DNA of 64,000 nt from Agromyces aureus (GCF_001660485.1 NZ_CP013979.1:62001-126000), one strand, 5' to 3'. Shown: positions 16,872-25,767, counted from the first letter of the stretch. The notes: generated by a model from the letters alone, not told the origin. Program-made: numbers and translations.

Positions 16872-17293
16872 GAGAGGTCGACCTCGACCGACACCGGCGG
16901 GCCCTCGCGGTAGTCGCCGTACCGGGCCCAACGGAGGCTCACGCGCACCAGCTCGAACTCGGTCTTCGTCAACGACTCGCCGAACCACGGGAAGGCGGCG
17001 GCGTAGGCGCCCGCGCACCTCGCGGCCTCGGCGCTGCCCGGTTCGAGCACCTCGGCTTCCCCCTGCGCCTGCAAGGTCGTCTTGTCGTGGCCGCCGATCA
17101 CGACGGCGATGCGCGGATCACGGCGCAGGTTCGCGATCTTGCGCGAACCGCCGCGGGCGTTGAAGACGAACTCGCCCAGGTCGGTGGCCGTGATGCTGAG
17201 GTAGGCCGACTGCGGTGCGCCGTCGGGCCCGATCGTGCTGACGACGGCATCGCCGTGCTCGCGGACGTACTCGATCAGTGCTGAACGGTCCAT
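16868..17293 (-). CDS. PPOX-class flavin- or F420-binding protein (pyridoxamine 5'-phosphate oxidase fold)
   Basis: A 141-residue split-barrel protein. IEYVREHGDAVVSTIGPDGAPQSAYLSITATDLGEFVFNARGGSRKIANLRRDPRIAVVIGG is the standard N-terminal FMN/F420 binding region. Such proteins act as flavin- or F420-dependent reductases or oxidases; the small size excludes nothing. The gene is upstream of and overlaps the ClC gene, though no functional connection is obvious. Confidence 0.83.
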   Translation of the reverse strand: MDRSALIEYVREHGDAVVSTIGPDGAPQSAYLSITATDLGEFVFNARGGSRKIANLRRDPRIAVVIGGHDKTTLQAQGEAEVLEPGSAEAARCAGAYAAAFPWFGESLTKTEFELVRVSLRWARYGDYREGPPVSVEVDLS

Positions 17294-17414
17294 ACGGTCA
17301 TGGTGGCACGCGGGTGCGGTTCTCGTCGCGGATGTCTCCGGCATATCGGCCGAACCGGGCGCAGAGTACGCTGGGCCGAATCGAGCCGCTCCAAGGGGGA
17401 GGAACCCGATCGTG

Positions 17415-18755
17415 ATGGTGCAGGTGCGCAATGCGACCAGGCGAAGCCGTGTCGTCAAGCGGGTGACGGGCGGCATGATGGCCCTTGCGGGCATCGCGCT
17501 CGTCGTCGCATCGATCCCCTCCGCATTCGCCGTGCAGGTCGACGGCAACACGCCGCTCGACCCGTGCCTCGGCGACGCATGCCCCGCATCCTGGCCGGTG
17601 CCGAACAACGGCGGGGTGACCGGGTTCGATGACGGCGTCAACGTCTTCGTCGGCGGCGACTTCACCACCGGGCCGAGCGCCGCCGAGACGGAGGGCAACC
17701 TCGTGGTGCTCGGCGACGCGACCTTCAACCGCGGCGCCGGAGCGTACAACGTGGGCGTCGCCGGCGTCGGTTCGCGCGTTCCGCCGCCCAGCGGCTCGAC
17801 CATGCTCACCGTCGGCGGCGACCTGACCGTGCTCGCGGGGACGACGCTGCTCGTCGGCGGCGACACCGGATTCCCCGACTTCACCTCGATCATCGGCAAC
17901 GTGGAATACGGCGGCACCCTGACCGGGACGCCGTCGGTCGTGCCCGGAGCCACCGTCGTGCAGGGCGACGGAGCCTCGGCGTTCGCCGAGCGCGTGGCGA
18001 ACGTGACGGCGCTCTCGCAGTGCTTCGCCGACCTGCCCGACACCGGCACCGTGACCACGGCCGAGGGACTGACCTCGTTCACCGGCGACGGCGTGAGCGA
18101 CCCGCAGGTGTTCACGATCGAGGGAACCCTCGGCAACGACCAGGTCGCGATCACGGGGGTCGACGTGCAGGCGGGTGCCCACGTCGTCATCAACGTCACG
18201 GGAGACGTCGCGTTCGTCAACGTGAACAGCTGGTTCATCGACGGCGCGAACACGTTCGACCCCGACATCACGCAGCGCATCGTCACGAACGTCCCGGATG
18301 CGACGACGGTCGAGGTCACGGGCGGCGCCCAACTGCCCGGGTCGATCCTCGTGGGCAACCCCGAGAGCACGACCACGATCTCCGTCGCGGGCACCAACGG
18401 TCGCATCGAGGTCGCCGGCGATCTCGTGCACCGCTCGCAGACCGGCAGCCAGACCGGTGCCGAGATGCACGCCTACCCGTTCACCGGCGAATGCGACATC
18501 ACCCCGCCCACGACCACGACGGCACCGCCGACGACCACGGCACCGCCGACCACCACGCCGCCGACGAGCCCCCCGCCCACGACGGAGGCCCCGACCACTC
18601 CACCGGCGACGGCCTCGCCGACGACGACTCCCGCACCCGGCCCCGCCGGGCTCGCGCAGTCGGGCTCACCCGCCGGAGCCATGATGGCCATCGGGGTGGT
18701 GCTCCTGGGTGCCGGGATGGTGACGGTGCTCACGTCGCGTCGACGTCTGCCCTGA
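17415..18755 (+). CDS. Choice-of-anchor A family surface protein
   Basis: A 446-residue exported protein. Residues 1-39 form a signal peptide (RRSRVVKRV, hydrophobic core, ...SAFA). The body begins FDDGVNVFVGGDFTT, carries the repeated GGDLTV/GNVEYGG beta-strand pattern and closes with GRIEVAGDLVHRSQTGSQTGAEMHAYPF, which identifies the choice-of-anchor A domain. A Thr/Pro-rich stalk of about 60 residues follows, then LAQSG, a membrane segment and RRRLP. That tail looks like a sortase signal of the LAxTG class with Ser for Thr. A GGGGGAGG ribosome site precedes; the GTG at 17412 is an alternative start. The last 26 bases overlap the convergent SRAP gene. Confidence 0.85.
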   Translation: MVQVRNATRRSRVVKRVTGGMMALAGIALVVASIPSAFAVQVDGNTPLDPCLGDACPASWPVPNNGGVTGFDDGVNVFVGGDFTTGPSAAETEGNLVVLGDATFNRGAGAYNVGVAGVGSRVPPPSGSTMLTVGGDLTVLAGTTLLVGGDTGFPDFTSIIGNVEYGGTLTGTPSVVPGATVVQGDGASAFAERVANVTALSQCFADLPDTGTVTTAEGLTSFTGDGVSDPQVFTIEGTLGNDQVAITGVDVQAGAHVVINVTGDVAFVNVNSWFIDGANTFDPDITQRIVTNVPDATTVEVTGGAQLPGSILVGNPESTTTISVAGTNGRIEVAGDLVHRSQTGSQTGAEMHAYPFTGECDITPPTTTTAPPTTTAPPTTTPPTSPPPTTEAPTTPPATASPTTTPAPGPAGLAQSGSPAGAMMAIGVVLLGAGMVTVLTSRRRLP

Positions 18756-19485
18756 CGCCCGAGAGCTCGACGCGACCCGAGCCGGGCAGGGGATCGATGA
18801 GCGATGCGTCGCCGGGGTCGACGGCCCTGGAGTTGTTGACCCGACGGTCGACCTCGTAGACCGAGATGGTCGACGCGACCTTGTCGGACTCGGAGGCCAA
18901 CTGGTCGACCATGCGTGCCTTACCGCTCTCGTCGAGCTTCGCCGGGTCGAGGTACTCGCCCCAGAAGTCGGCCTCGAGGAACACGGGCATGCGATCGTGC
19001 ACCTCGCCGGAGGCATCTTTCGCCTCGCGCGTGATGATCGACGTCGAGACGTGCCACTCGTCGTCGACCTTGCGCACCGTGTAGATGCCGGCGGCGGCGA
19101 GCAGCGGCTGGTCGCCGTGCAGGAACCAGGCGCGCTTCTTGCCCGGCTCGCCCGTCCACTCGTAGTAGCCGCGCATGGGCACGAGGCACCGTGATGACGC
19201 GAATGCGCCTTTCCAGAGGCCGTTCGTCGCGACGGTCTCGATGCGGGTGTTGAACTGCGGCCGCTTGGCGTCTTTCAGGAACGGCGGGTGGAAGTTCCAG
19301 GCGGCGGCGTCGAGCATGCGCGTGATCTCGCCGGTGTCGCGATCGGCGCGCTCGCGCACGATCGGGATCACCTCGGTCGGCGCGATCGAGTACTGCGGCC
19401 GCCAGTCCTTGTAGTCGCCGCCGGCCGCGACGAACTCCTGGATGAGCTCGTCGACCTTTGCATCATTCGCGAAGCGCCCGCACAT
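18730..19485 (-). CDS. SRAP-domain protein (HMCES/YedK), abasic-site DNA-protein crosslinker
   Basis: A 251-residue SOS response-associated peptidase-like protein. It starts MCGRFAND; Cys2 becomes the catalytic residue after Met removal, which fixes the start at 19485 rather than the longer frame. Other conserved parts are FNTRIETV, CLVPMRGYYEWTG (Glu), and the late DRMPVFLE block containing the conserved His region (VHDRMP). Family knowledge: it forms a thiazolidine crosslink with abasic sites in single-stranded DNA, shielding them from cleavage. It adjoins a DNA glycosylase gene, so two base-damage genes lie side by side, divergently. Confidence 0.93.
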   Translation of the reverse strand: MCGRFANDAKVDELIQEFVAAGGDYKDWRPQYSIAPTEVIPIVRERADRDTGEITRMLDAAAWNFHPPFLKDAKRPQFNTRIETVATNGLWKGAFASSRCLVPMRGYYEWTGEPGKKRAWFLHGDQPLLAAAGIYTVRKVDDEWHVSTSIITREAKDASGEVHDRMPVFLEADFWGEYLDPAKLDESGKARMVDQLASESDKVASTISVYEVDRRVNNSRAVDPGDASLIDPLPGSGRVELSGVRADVDAT

Positions 19486-19580
19486 GCGCCCAGTCTGCAC
19501 CCGGCCGCCGACATCGCGGCAGGGGCGGCGGCGGGGGCGGTTCCGTGGCGGCTGTCAGCGGGCGGGTCCACACTTGAGCC

Positions 19581-20537
19581 GTGATCGCCGAGCACTCCCG
19601 CACGTGGACCCCGCGGCATCCGACCGACCTCGCGCAGACCATCGGTCCGATCCGGCGGGGGCCCGGCGACCCCACGTTCCGGCGTGTGGCCGACGGTTCG
19701 ATCTGGCGCGCGACTCGCACGGCATCGGGCCCGGCGACCGTCCGGTACGCCCAGCCCGCGGGCGACGTGCTTCGAGCCGATGCCTGGGGTCCGGGCGCGG
19801 CCGAGGCCGTCGCCGAGGCGGCGGTCGTGCTCGGCGAGGGCGACGATCCGAGCGGGTTCGATCCCCGCATCGCGTTGATCGACGAGGCGCACCGGCGCAA
19901 TCCGGGGCTGCGCCTGGTGCGCACGGGCCGCGTGTTCGAGGCGCTCGTGCCGACGATCCTCGAGCAGAAGGTCATCACGCTGCAGGCGCACGACGCGTGG
20001 CGGTTCCTCGTGCACCGCTTCGGCGAAGACGCGCCCGGCCCGGCGCCGGGCGCGCTCGCTGCGGCCGGCGGCCTGGCCGCGCCGGGCCGCCGCCTCAAGG
20101 TCGCGCCGACCGCCGAGCAGTGGGCGCGCGTGCCGTCGTGGGAGTGGCACCGTGCGGGGGTCGACCCGCAACGCTCGCGCACGATCGTGAACGCCGCCAG
20201 GTACGCCTCGCGCCTCGAAGAGGCGAGCAGCATGAGCCCGACCGATGCCGCGGCGCGCCTCATGCTCATGCCAGGCGTCGGCGTGTGGACCGTCGCCGAG
20301 GTCGCCCAGCGCGCCTTCGGCGACCCCGACGCGCTCGCCGTCGGCGACTACCACCTCTCGAACTACCTCGGCCACGCGCTCTGGGGCCGCGACATGACCG
20401 ACGACGAGATGGTCGAGGCGATGATCCCGTGGGCCGGACACCGCCAGCGCGTGGTGCGCCTGCTCGCCGCGGCCGGCGTCGCGGGCCGCCCTCGGCGGGG
20501 GCCGCGCATGCCCTTCATCGACCACCGCGCGCGCTGA
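19581..20537 (+). CDS. AlkA-like DNA-3-methyladenine glycosylase (HhH-GPD)
   Basis: A 318-residue base-excision glycosylase. FEALVPTILEQKVITLQAHDAWRFLVHRFG begins the HhH-GPD domain; the helix-hairpin-helix is LMLMPGVGVWTVAEVAQRAFGDPDALAVGDYHL, ending in the catalytic Asp. The product removes alkylated bases, leaving abasic sites. It is divergent from the SRAP gene that protects such sites, an appealing though unproven link. The start is GTG at 19581. The N-terminal 100 residues fit the AlkA_N region only loosely. Confidence 0.88.
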   Translation: MIAEHSRTWTPRHPTDLAQTIGPIRRGPGDPTFRRVADGSIWRATRTASGPATVRYAQPAGDVLRADAWGPGAAEAVAEAAVVLGEGDDPSGFDPRIALIDEAHRRNPGLRLVRTGRVFEALVPTILEQKVITLQAHDAWRFLVHRFGEDAPGPAPGALAAAGGLAAPGRRLKVAPTAEQWARVPSWEWHRAGVDPQRSRTIVNAARYASRLEEASSMSPTDAAARLMLMPGVGVWTVAEVAQRAFGDPDALAVGDYHLSNYLGHALWGRDMTDDEMVEAMIPWAGHRQRVVRLLAAAGVAGRPRRGPRMPFIDHRAR

Positions 20538-20605
20538 CCGAGCTGCGGGCGCGGCCGGCGCGGCGATGCCGGCTGTATTCGCGCTTGCAGGGAGAGTCTC
20601 CACGT

Positions 20606-20651
20606 CGCTATGCCAGTTCCGCCTCAACGATGAGGCGGAACTTGCATAGCG
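20606..20651. repeat. Long hairpin, copy 1 of the TGCCAGTTCCGCCTCA family
   Basis: Arms 20606-20626 and 20631-20651 pair over 21 bp with one mismatch and a 4-nt loop. The core also occurs at 32189-32233. It lies in the 256-base gap between the glycosylase and HxlR genes, which I otherwise find empty. Confidence 0.85.
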
Positions 20652-20793
20652 ATGTCGGGACAGTTCGTGCTGCTTGGATCGGCGCGAGCCTGAGGTCGCG
20701 CGGGATGAGCGGGCCGAAACGCAGGTCGGGACCGATCACGAGGCGCGGCAGGCGGCCCGCCTGGCCGAGCACCTGACGCGCTGGCCAGCGTCG

Positions 20794-21237
20794 CTAGCCC
20801 GCGTCGCGCGCCGCGTCGCCGCCCTCGCGAGCGGCCATGTGCCCGGCGTCCCACTCGACGAGCGGCTGGAGCAGTTCGATCAACTGGAGCCCCGAGGCGC
20901 TCGGCGTGTAGGTGATCGTCACGGGCGTCGTCGCCTTCACGTGGCGCTCGATCACGCCCTCGGCTTCGAGCTCCTTGAGCCTGGCCGCGAGCAGCCGGTC
21001 GGAGATGCCGTCGACGGTCGCCCGGTATTCACTGAACCGGCGGGCGCCGCGCACGCCGGCGAGCAGGATCGCCCCGTTCCACTTGCGGCCCGCGAACTCG
21101 ACCGAGCGCTGGAACCGGCGGCAGGCCGCTTCGTCGATGTGCCCGAACTGCTCGAGCCGTGCGCGGTGGGCCGCGAGGTCGTCGCCGAGGTCGGCGGAGC
21201 TGAGGGCGTTCGTCGCGACATCCGAATGACTAACCAT
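20794..21237 (-). CDS. HxlR-family winged-helix regulator
   Basis: A 147-residue HxlR (DUF24) protein: RKWNGAILLAGVRGARRFSEYRATVDGISDRLLAARLKELEAEGVIERHV is the complete winged helix, followed by a short dimerisation helix. The family often controls a divergent neighbour, here a flavoenzyme fusion starting 78 bases away. HxlR members respond to electrophiles, aldehydes or quinones, sometimes through cysteine; the visible Cys residue lies before the helix-turn-helix (EAACRRF). A perfect palindrome adjoins its start codon and may mediate autoregulation. Confidence 0.88.
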   Translation of the reverse strand: MVSHSDVATNALSSADLGDDLAAHRARLEQFGHIDEAACRRFQRSVEFAGRKWNGAILLAGVRGARRFSEYRATVDGISDRLLAARLKELEAEGVIERHVKATTPVTITYTPSASGLQLIELLQPLVEWDAGHMAAREGGDAARDAG

Positions 21238-21239
21238 AA

Positions 21240-21252
21240 GTAAGCAGCTTAC
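21240..21252. promoter_or_regulatory. 13-bp palindrome, candidate HxlR operator
   Basis: GTAAGCAGCTTAC is a perfect inverted repeat around a central base, located two bases before the HxlR start and 62 bases before the divergent flavoenzyme. It is AT-richer than its surroundings. Confidence 0.5.
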
Positions 21253-21314
21253 CAGCGTTTGCACGACCTGGACCTGATGCGAGAGGCTCGAGAGCGCGAC
21301 ACGACGGGAGCAGC

Positions 21315-23681
21315 ATGCACTACGGCCACGACCTGCAGTTCGGAACCTTCATCACGCCGAGGAACGACCCGCCGCACGCGGCCGTGCGCCTGGCCGAACT
21401 CAGCGAAGCGTCGGGGTACGACCTCGTGACGTTCCAGGACCACCCGTACCAGCCGGCGTTCCACGACACGCAGACGCTGCTCACCTGGGTCGCCGCTCGC
21501 ACCGAGCGCATCCACGTCGCCGCCAATGTCGCGAACGTGCCGCTGCGCCCGCCGGCCGTGCTGGCCCGCGCGGCGGCGAGCCTCGACCTGCTCTCGGGCG
21601 GCCGCTTCGACCTCGCGCTCGGCGCCGGCGGCTTCTGGGACCCGATCGCGGCCATGGGCGGCGTCAAGCTCACCCCAGGGCAGGCGGTCGACGCGCTCTC
21701 GGAGGCGATCGACGTGATCCGCGGCACGTGGGACGTCGACGAGCACGCCCGGTTCGTGGTCGACGGCACCTACCACCACGTCAACGGTGCGAAGCGCGGC
21801 CCGGCTCCCGCCCACAACATCCCGATCTGGATCGGCGCGCTGAAGCCGCGCATGCTGCGCCTCATCGGCCGCAAGGGCGACGGCTGGCTGCCCTCGCTCG
21901 GCTACCTGCAGCCCGGCGACCTCGAGCGCGGCAACCGGACCATCGATGAGGCCGCGCTCGCCGCGGGCCGCGACCCACGAGAGATCCGACGCCTGCTGAA
22001 CATCGGCGGCCGGTTCACGAGCGGGCGCAGCGGCGGCCAAGCGGGTGTCAAGGTCACGAGCTTCGACGGACCCGCCGAGCAGTGGGTCGAGCAGCTGCTC
22101 CCGTACGTGCTCGAAGACGGCATCGGCACGTTCGTCCTCGCGAGCGACGACCCGGGCACCATCGCGCACTTCGGCGAGGAGGTCGCTCCCGCGCTGCGCG
22201 AGGCGGTCGCGGCCGAGCTCGGTCGCGCGGGTGCGGGCACAGGTGCGGGTGCAGTCGGCGGCGCCGCGGGCGGCGATCAGGGCACGACGACGGATGCCGC
22301 GGGCGGCCGCATCGTCGCCTCCGCCGGCCAGGTGCGCAGCTCGGCCGTGCGTGCGAAGCGCCGCGACGGCATCGACTACGACGCCGTGCCGCCCTCGCTC
22401 GCGGCGCACGCGATCGAGCCGGGCGACGCGGGCTACTCGCGCGTGAAGTCGACGTACATGCGCGGCGGCTCGCCGGGCATCGTGCTGCAGCCGGGCGACC
22501 CGGAACAGGTCGCCGAGGCGCTCGCGTTCGCGCGCCGCCACGCCGACGTGCCGTTCGGCGTGCGCAGCGGCGGCCACGGCATCAGCGGCCGCTCGACGAA
22601 CGACGGCGGCATCGTGCTCGACCTCTCGCGCCTGAACGCGATGCGCGTGCTCGACGCCGACCGTCGTCTCGTGCGCGTCGAGGCGGGCGCCCGCTGGATG
22701 GACGTCGCCGCGTTCCTCTCCCCGCACGGCTGGGCCCTGAGCTCGGGCGACTACGGGGGAGTCGGCGTGGGCGGCCTCGCAACGGCGGGCGGCATCGGCT
22801 GGCTCGTGCGCGAGCACGGCCTCACGATCGACCACGTGCGCGCCGTCGAGCTCGTGCTGGCCGACGGGTCGATCGTGCGGGCCGACGCCACGCAGCATCC
22901 GGATCTCTTCTGGGCCGTGCGCGGTGCTGGTGCGAACATCGGCGTGGCGACCGCCTTCGAGTTCGAGGTCGACGAGGTCGGCGAGGTGGGCTTCGCGCAG
23001 CTCGCGTTCGATGCGAGCGACACCGCCGGGTTCCTGCAGGCGTGGGGCGACTGGGTCGTCGACTCGCCGCGCGACCTCACGAGCTTCCTGCTCATGGGCG
23101 GCCCGCGCCCCGGCCAGCCGCCGGTCGCGCAGGTCATGGCCGTGATCGACTCGAACGACCCCGACACGATCCTCGCCCGGCTGCAGCCGCTCGCCGAGGT
23201 CGCGCCGCTCGTCGGACAGGAGGTGCGGCTCACCACGTACGAGGCCGTCATCTCCAACGCGTCGGATGCCGCGCACGCCGGGCAGGGCGAGCCGATGGCC
23301 AAGTCGGGGCTCATCGGCCGCATCACGCCCGAGTTCGCCCGCGACGCGGCCGCGTTCCTCGAGAGCGGTGCGACGTACTTCTTCCAGATCCGCGCGGCCG
23401 GCGGCGCCGTGCACGACGTCCCGGCGGATGCCACGGCCTACGGCCACCGCGAGGCCGAGTTCTCGGTCGCGGCCATGGGCTCGCCGCGGCACGGCACGAG
23501 CGCGACGTGGAACGAGCTCATGGCCCCGCACATGTCGGGCGCCTACCTGAGCTTCGAGACCGAGCAGGGCCCTGAGCAGCTCGCCGCCGCCTACCCGCCC
23601 GCCACGCTCGAGCGCCTGCGCGAGATCAAGCGGCGGGTCGACCCCGACAACCTCTTCCGCGACAACGCGAACATCGCGTAG
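21315..23681 (+). CDS. Fusion of LLM flavin monooxygenase and berberine-bridge-type FAD oxidase
   Basis: A 788-residue two-enzyme protein. Residues 1-300 are a luciferase-like flavin domain (HYGHDLQFGTF, GGRFDLALGAG, PIWIGALKPRMLRLIGRKGDGWLPS). A Gly/Ala linker spans about 305-330. Residues 370-788 are a PCMH-type FAD oxidase ending with the BBE segment RREIKRRVDPDNLFRDN-like (EIKRRVDPDNLF). His421 in RSGGHG is the expected covalent FAD site; the second site of bicovalent enzymes (Cys) is not present in GDYGGVGVGGLATAGG. One uninterrupted frame covers both, so this is not a sequencing artefact I can see. Substrate unknown; the HxlR gene is divergent. Confidence 0.88.
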   Translation: MHYGHDLQFGTFITPRNDPPHAAVRLAELSEASGYDLVTFQDHPYQPAFHDTQTLLTWVAARTERIHVAANVANVPLRPPAVLARAAASLDLLSGGRFDLALGAGGFWDPIAAMGGVKLTPGQAVDALSEAIDVIRGTWDVDEHARFVVDGTYHHVNGAKRGPAPAHNIPIWIGALKPRMLRLIGRKGDGWLPSLGYLQPGDLERGNRTIDEAALAAGRDPREIRRLLNIGGRFTSGRSGGQAGVKVTSFDGPAEQWVEQLLPYVLEDGIGTFVLASDDPGTIAHFGEEVAPALREAVAAELGRAGAGTGAGAVGGAAGGDQGTTTDAAGGRIVASAGQVRSSAVRAKRRDGIDYDAVPPSLAAHAIEPGDAGYSRVKSTYMRGGSPGIVLQPGDPEQVAEALAFARRHADVPFGVRSGGHGISGRSTNDGGIVLDLSRLNAMRVLDADRRLVRVEAGARWMDVAAFLSPHGWALSSGDYGGVGVGGLATAGGIGWLVREHGLTIDHVRAVELVLADGSIVRADATQHPDLFWAVRGAGANIGVATAFEFEVDEVGEVGFAQLAFDASDTAGFLQAWGDWVVDSPRDLTSFLLMGGPRPGQPPVAQVMAVIDSNDPDTILARLQPLAEVAPLVGQEVRLTTYEAVISNASDAAHAGQGEPMAKSGLIGRITPEFARDAAAFLESGATYFFQIRAAGGAVHDVPADATAYGHREAEFSVAAMGSPRHGTSATWNELMAPHMSGAYLSFETEQGPEQLAAAYPPATLERLREIKRRVDPDNLFRDNANIA

Positions 23682-23692
23682 GCGCCGCGTCG

Positions 23693-23734
23693 CGGCATCC
23701 GCTCGTCCTTCGATTCAGGAGGCGACGGATGCCG
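23693..23734. terminator. Hairpin with CGGCATCCG / CGGATGCCG arms
   Basis: Nine-base perfectly complementary arms (23693-23701, 23726-23734) lie just after the fusion gene. Stem short, loop 24 bases; a weak terminator or simply two copies of the repeated heptamer. Confidence 0.4.
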
Positions 23735-23823
23735 GGTGCCGGCGCCCCGTGCGTGGGGTCGAACTTCCGATCGATGTCGTGCGCGCGGCAGGCGAATAGG
23801 CTCGATGGAGAAAGGGAGGGCCG

Positions 23824-24312
23824 ATGGATCTCGAACCCATGCTCCTGAAGCTCGACCGCATCGCCGGCGGGCGCGACGCGGGCGTGAAGGCCGACCCCGA
23901 GCTCGTCGCGCACCCGCGTACGAGGCGCGCGTTCGTCTGGATCACCTGGCTGCTTGCGGTCGAGGTGCTGATCGGGCTCGCCGCGCTCGTGGTGGCGTTC
24001 GTGCTGTTCGCGAACGGCGTGGTGCTCGCGTTCCCGGTGTGGATGCGCATCTTCATCGTGCTCGCGATGACGCTGACGCTGTTCTACTTCGCCTGGCGGG
24101 CGCAGCGCGGGTACCGCTGGGCCTACTCGCGGCTGCGGCTGTTCAGCAAGATCTTCCCGGTGGTCACGCTCGTCATGGCGGCGATCCCCGGGCTGTTCCC
24201 GTTCTGGATGGTGACCGAGCAGATCGTGTTCAGCCTGATCCTCATCGGCGTCGCCGACTTCCTCGACAGCGACCACATGCGCACGGTGTTCCGCAAGCCC
24301 GAGGCCGCCTGA
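23824..24312 (+). CDS. Conserved hypothetical membrane protein
   Basis: A 162-residue protein with four predicted membrane segments (about 36-64, 72-92, 106-125, 127-147) and a charged N-terminus (LKLDRIAGGRDAGVKADPELVAHPRTRR). AAGGGAGGGCCG provides a ribosome site before the ATG. No family recognised. It stands alone between the fusion gene and the convergent decarboxylase. Confidence 0.7.
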   Translation: MDLEPMLLKLDRIAGGRDAGVKADPELVAHPRTRRAFVWITWLLAVEVLIGLAALVVAFVLFANGVVLAFPVWMRIFIVLAMTLTLFYFAWRAQRGYRWAYSRLRLFSKIFPVVTLVMAAIPGLFPFWMVTEQIVFSLILIGVADFLDSDHMRTVFRKPEAA

Positions 24313-24332
24313 GCGCGTCGCCCGTCGGGTGA

Positions 24333-24350
24333 CGGATGCCGCGGCATCCG
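24333..24350. terminator. Perfect 18-bp GGATGCC palindrome between convergent genes
   Basis: CGGATGCCGCGGCATCCG lies in the 39-base gap between the converging membrane protein and decarboxylase genes, ending one base before the decarboxylase stop. The position suits a bidirectional terminator. Confidence 0.5.
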
Positions 24351-24351
24351 C

Positions 24352-25767
24352 TCATTCCATGGTGTCGAGAATGGCGACCAGCTGCTCGAACGTGGTCAGC
24401 GGGTTCACGATCGCGAAGCGCGTGTTCGGGCGGCCGAGGTGCGAGCTCGGCGTGACGAAGGCGAGCTGGTCGTCGAGGAGCTTCGCCGACCAGGCGGCGT
24501 ACTGCTCGCGGGTCCAGCCGTCGCGCTCGAACACGACGACCGAGAGCTGCGGATCGCGCACGAGCGAGAAGCCCGGGCGTCGGCGGATCTCGGCGGCGAT
24601 GTCCTGCGCGAGCTGCAGCGACGAGCCGATGGCCTCGCGGTAGGCGCCGCCGCCGTAGGTCGCGAGCGAGAACCACATCGGCAGGCCGCGGGGGCGCCGC
24701 GTGAGGTGGATCGCGTAGTCCGACGGGCTCCACTCGGTCGTCTCGGTGAGGGTGTCGAGGTACTCGGCGTGCTGCGTGTGCGCCGCGCGGCCGCGGTTCG
24801 GATCGCGGTAGATGAGCGCGCACGCGTCGAACGGCGCGAAGAGCCACTTGTGCGGATCGACGATGACCGAGTCGGCGCGCCCGACGCCCTCGAACCGGTC
24901 GCGCGCGAGCGGCGAGAGCATCGCGGCGAGCCCGTAGGCGCCGTCGATGTGCAGCCAGAAGTCGTAGTCGTCCTTCAGGGCGGCGATCGACGCGACGTCG
25001 TCGACGATGCCGAAGTTCGTCGAGCCGCCCGTGGCGACGACGGCGAAGACGGATGCCCCGTGCTCCTCGAGCGCGTCGCGCACCGCGTTCCCGCGCAGCT
25101 GTCCGTCGGGTCCGGGCGAGACCTTCACGATGTCGACGTCCATGACGCGGGCGGCCGAGGCGATCGAGGAGTGCGCCTCGGCGCTGCAGACGACCTTCCA
25201 GCGAGGGGCGGATGCCGCGGGGTCGGTCTCCGCGAGACGGGCGCGGGCCGCTTCGCGGGCCGCGACGAGCGCCGAGAGGTTGCCGAGGGTGCCGCCCTGC
25301 ACGAACACGCCGCCCGAGCCCTCGGGCAGTCCGAACTCGTTGGAGAGCCAGCGCAGCACCTCGTTCTCGGCGTGCACGGCGCCCGAGCCCTCGAGCCAAG
25401 AACCGCCGTAAATCGCCGAGGCCGAGACGACCAGGTCGAACGCCGACGCGGCGTTCGTCGGCGCGATCGGGATGAACGAGAGGTACTGGGGGTGGTCGGT
25501 CGTGATGCAGGCCGGGGCGAGCACGTGCTCGAAGATCGCGAGGGCCCGGCGCGCGCCGATGCCCTGCTCGTCGATCGTGCGGCCGGCGAGGCGGTTGAGC
25601 TCGGCGGGGGAGAAGGGCTTGTCGAGCGGGGTGTCCTCCGAGAGCATGCGTCGGCGCGAGTAGTCGAGCACGAGGTCGACGATCGCCTCCGTCTCGTCGG
25701 TGAAGGCGTGCATGCGAGTGGGGTCGGCCGGTGCCGAACCGGGGGCGATGCGGTGGTCGGTGTCCAT
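24352..25767 (-). CDS. PLP-dependent group II decarboxylase (aromatic amino acid decarboxylase-like)
   Basis: A 471-residue enzyme. His199 (AEAHSS) should stack on PLP, Asp275 (HIDGAYG) binds the ring nitrogen, and Lys307 in VDPHKWLF forms the Schiff base. The VDPHKWLFAPFDACAL motif and overall arrangement resemble tyrosine/tryptophan/DOPA decarboxylases more than DesA. An ATG at 25767 follows AGAAGGGAAG; the upstream frame to 26271 is noncoding. It is a stand-alone gene with a 300-base upstream region holding Lrp-like palindromes, in line with amino-acid-responsive control. The actual amino acid substrate is not deducible. Confidence 0.87.
   Translation of the reverse strand: MDTDHRIAPGSAPADPTRMHAFTDETEAIVDLVLDYSRRRMLSEDTPLDKPFSPAELNRLAGRTIDEQGIGARRALAIFEHVLAPACITTDHPQYLSFIPIAPTNAASAFDLVVSASAIYGGSWLEGSGAVHAENEVLRWLSNEFGLPEGSGGVFVQGGTLGNLSALVAAREAARARLAETDPAASAPRWKVVCSAEAHSSIASAARVMDVDIVKVSPGPDGQLRGNAVRDALEEHGASVFAVVATGGSTNFGIVDDVASIAALKDDYDFWLHIDGAYGLAAMLSPLARDRFEGVGRADSVIVDPHKWLFAPFDACALIYRDPNRGRAAHTQHAEYLDTLTETTEWSPSDYAIHLTRRPRGLPMWFSLATYGGGAYREAIGSSLQLAQDIAAEIRRRPGFSLVRDPQLSVVVFERDGWTREQYAAWSAKLLDDQLAFVTPSSHLGRPNTRFAIVNPLTTFEQLVAILDTME

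Noticed and set aside
18505..18640. Thr/Pro codon repeats as a mobile or regulatory tandem repeat
   Set aside because: They encode the stalk of the surface protein and are explained by that role.
17415..18755. Ice-binding (DUF3494) protein
   Set aside because: The FDDGVNVFVGGDFTT opening and the GAEMHAYPF end fit the choice-of-anchor A family, not DUF3494.
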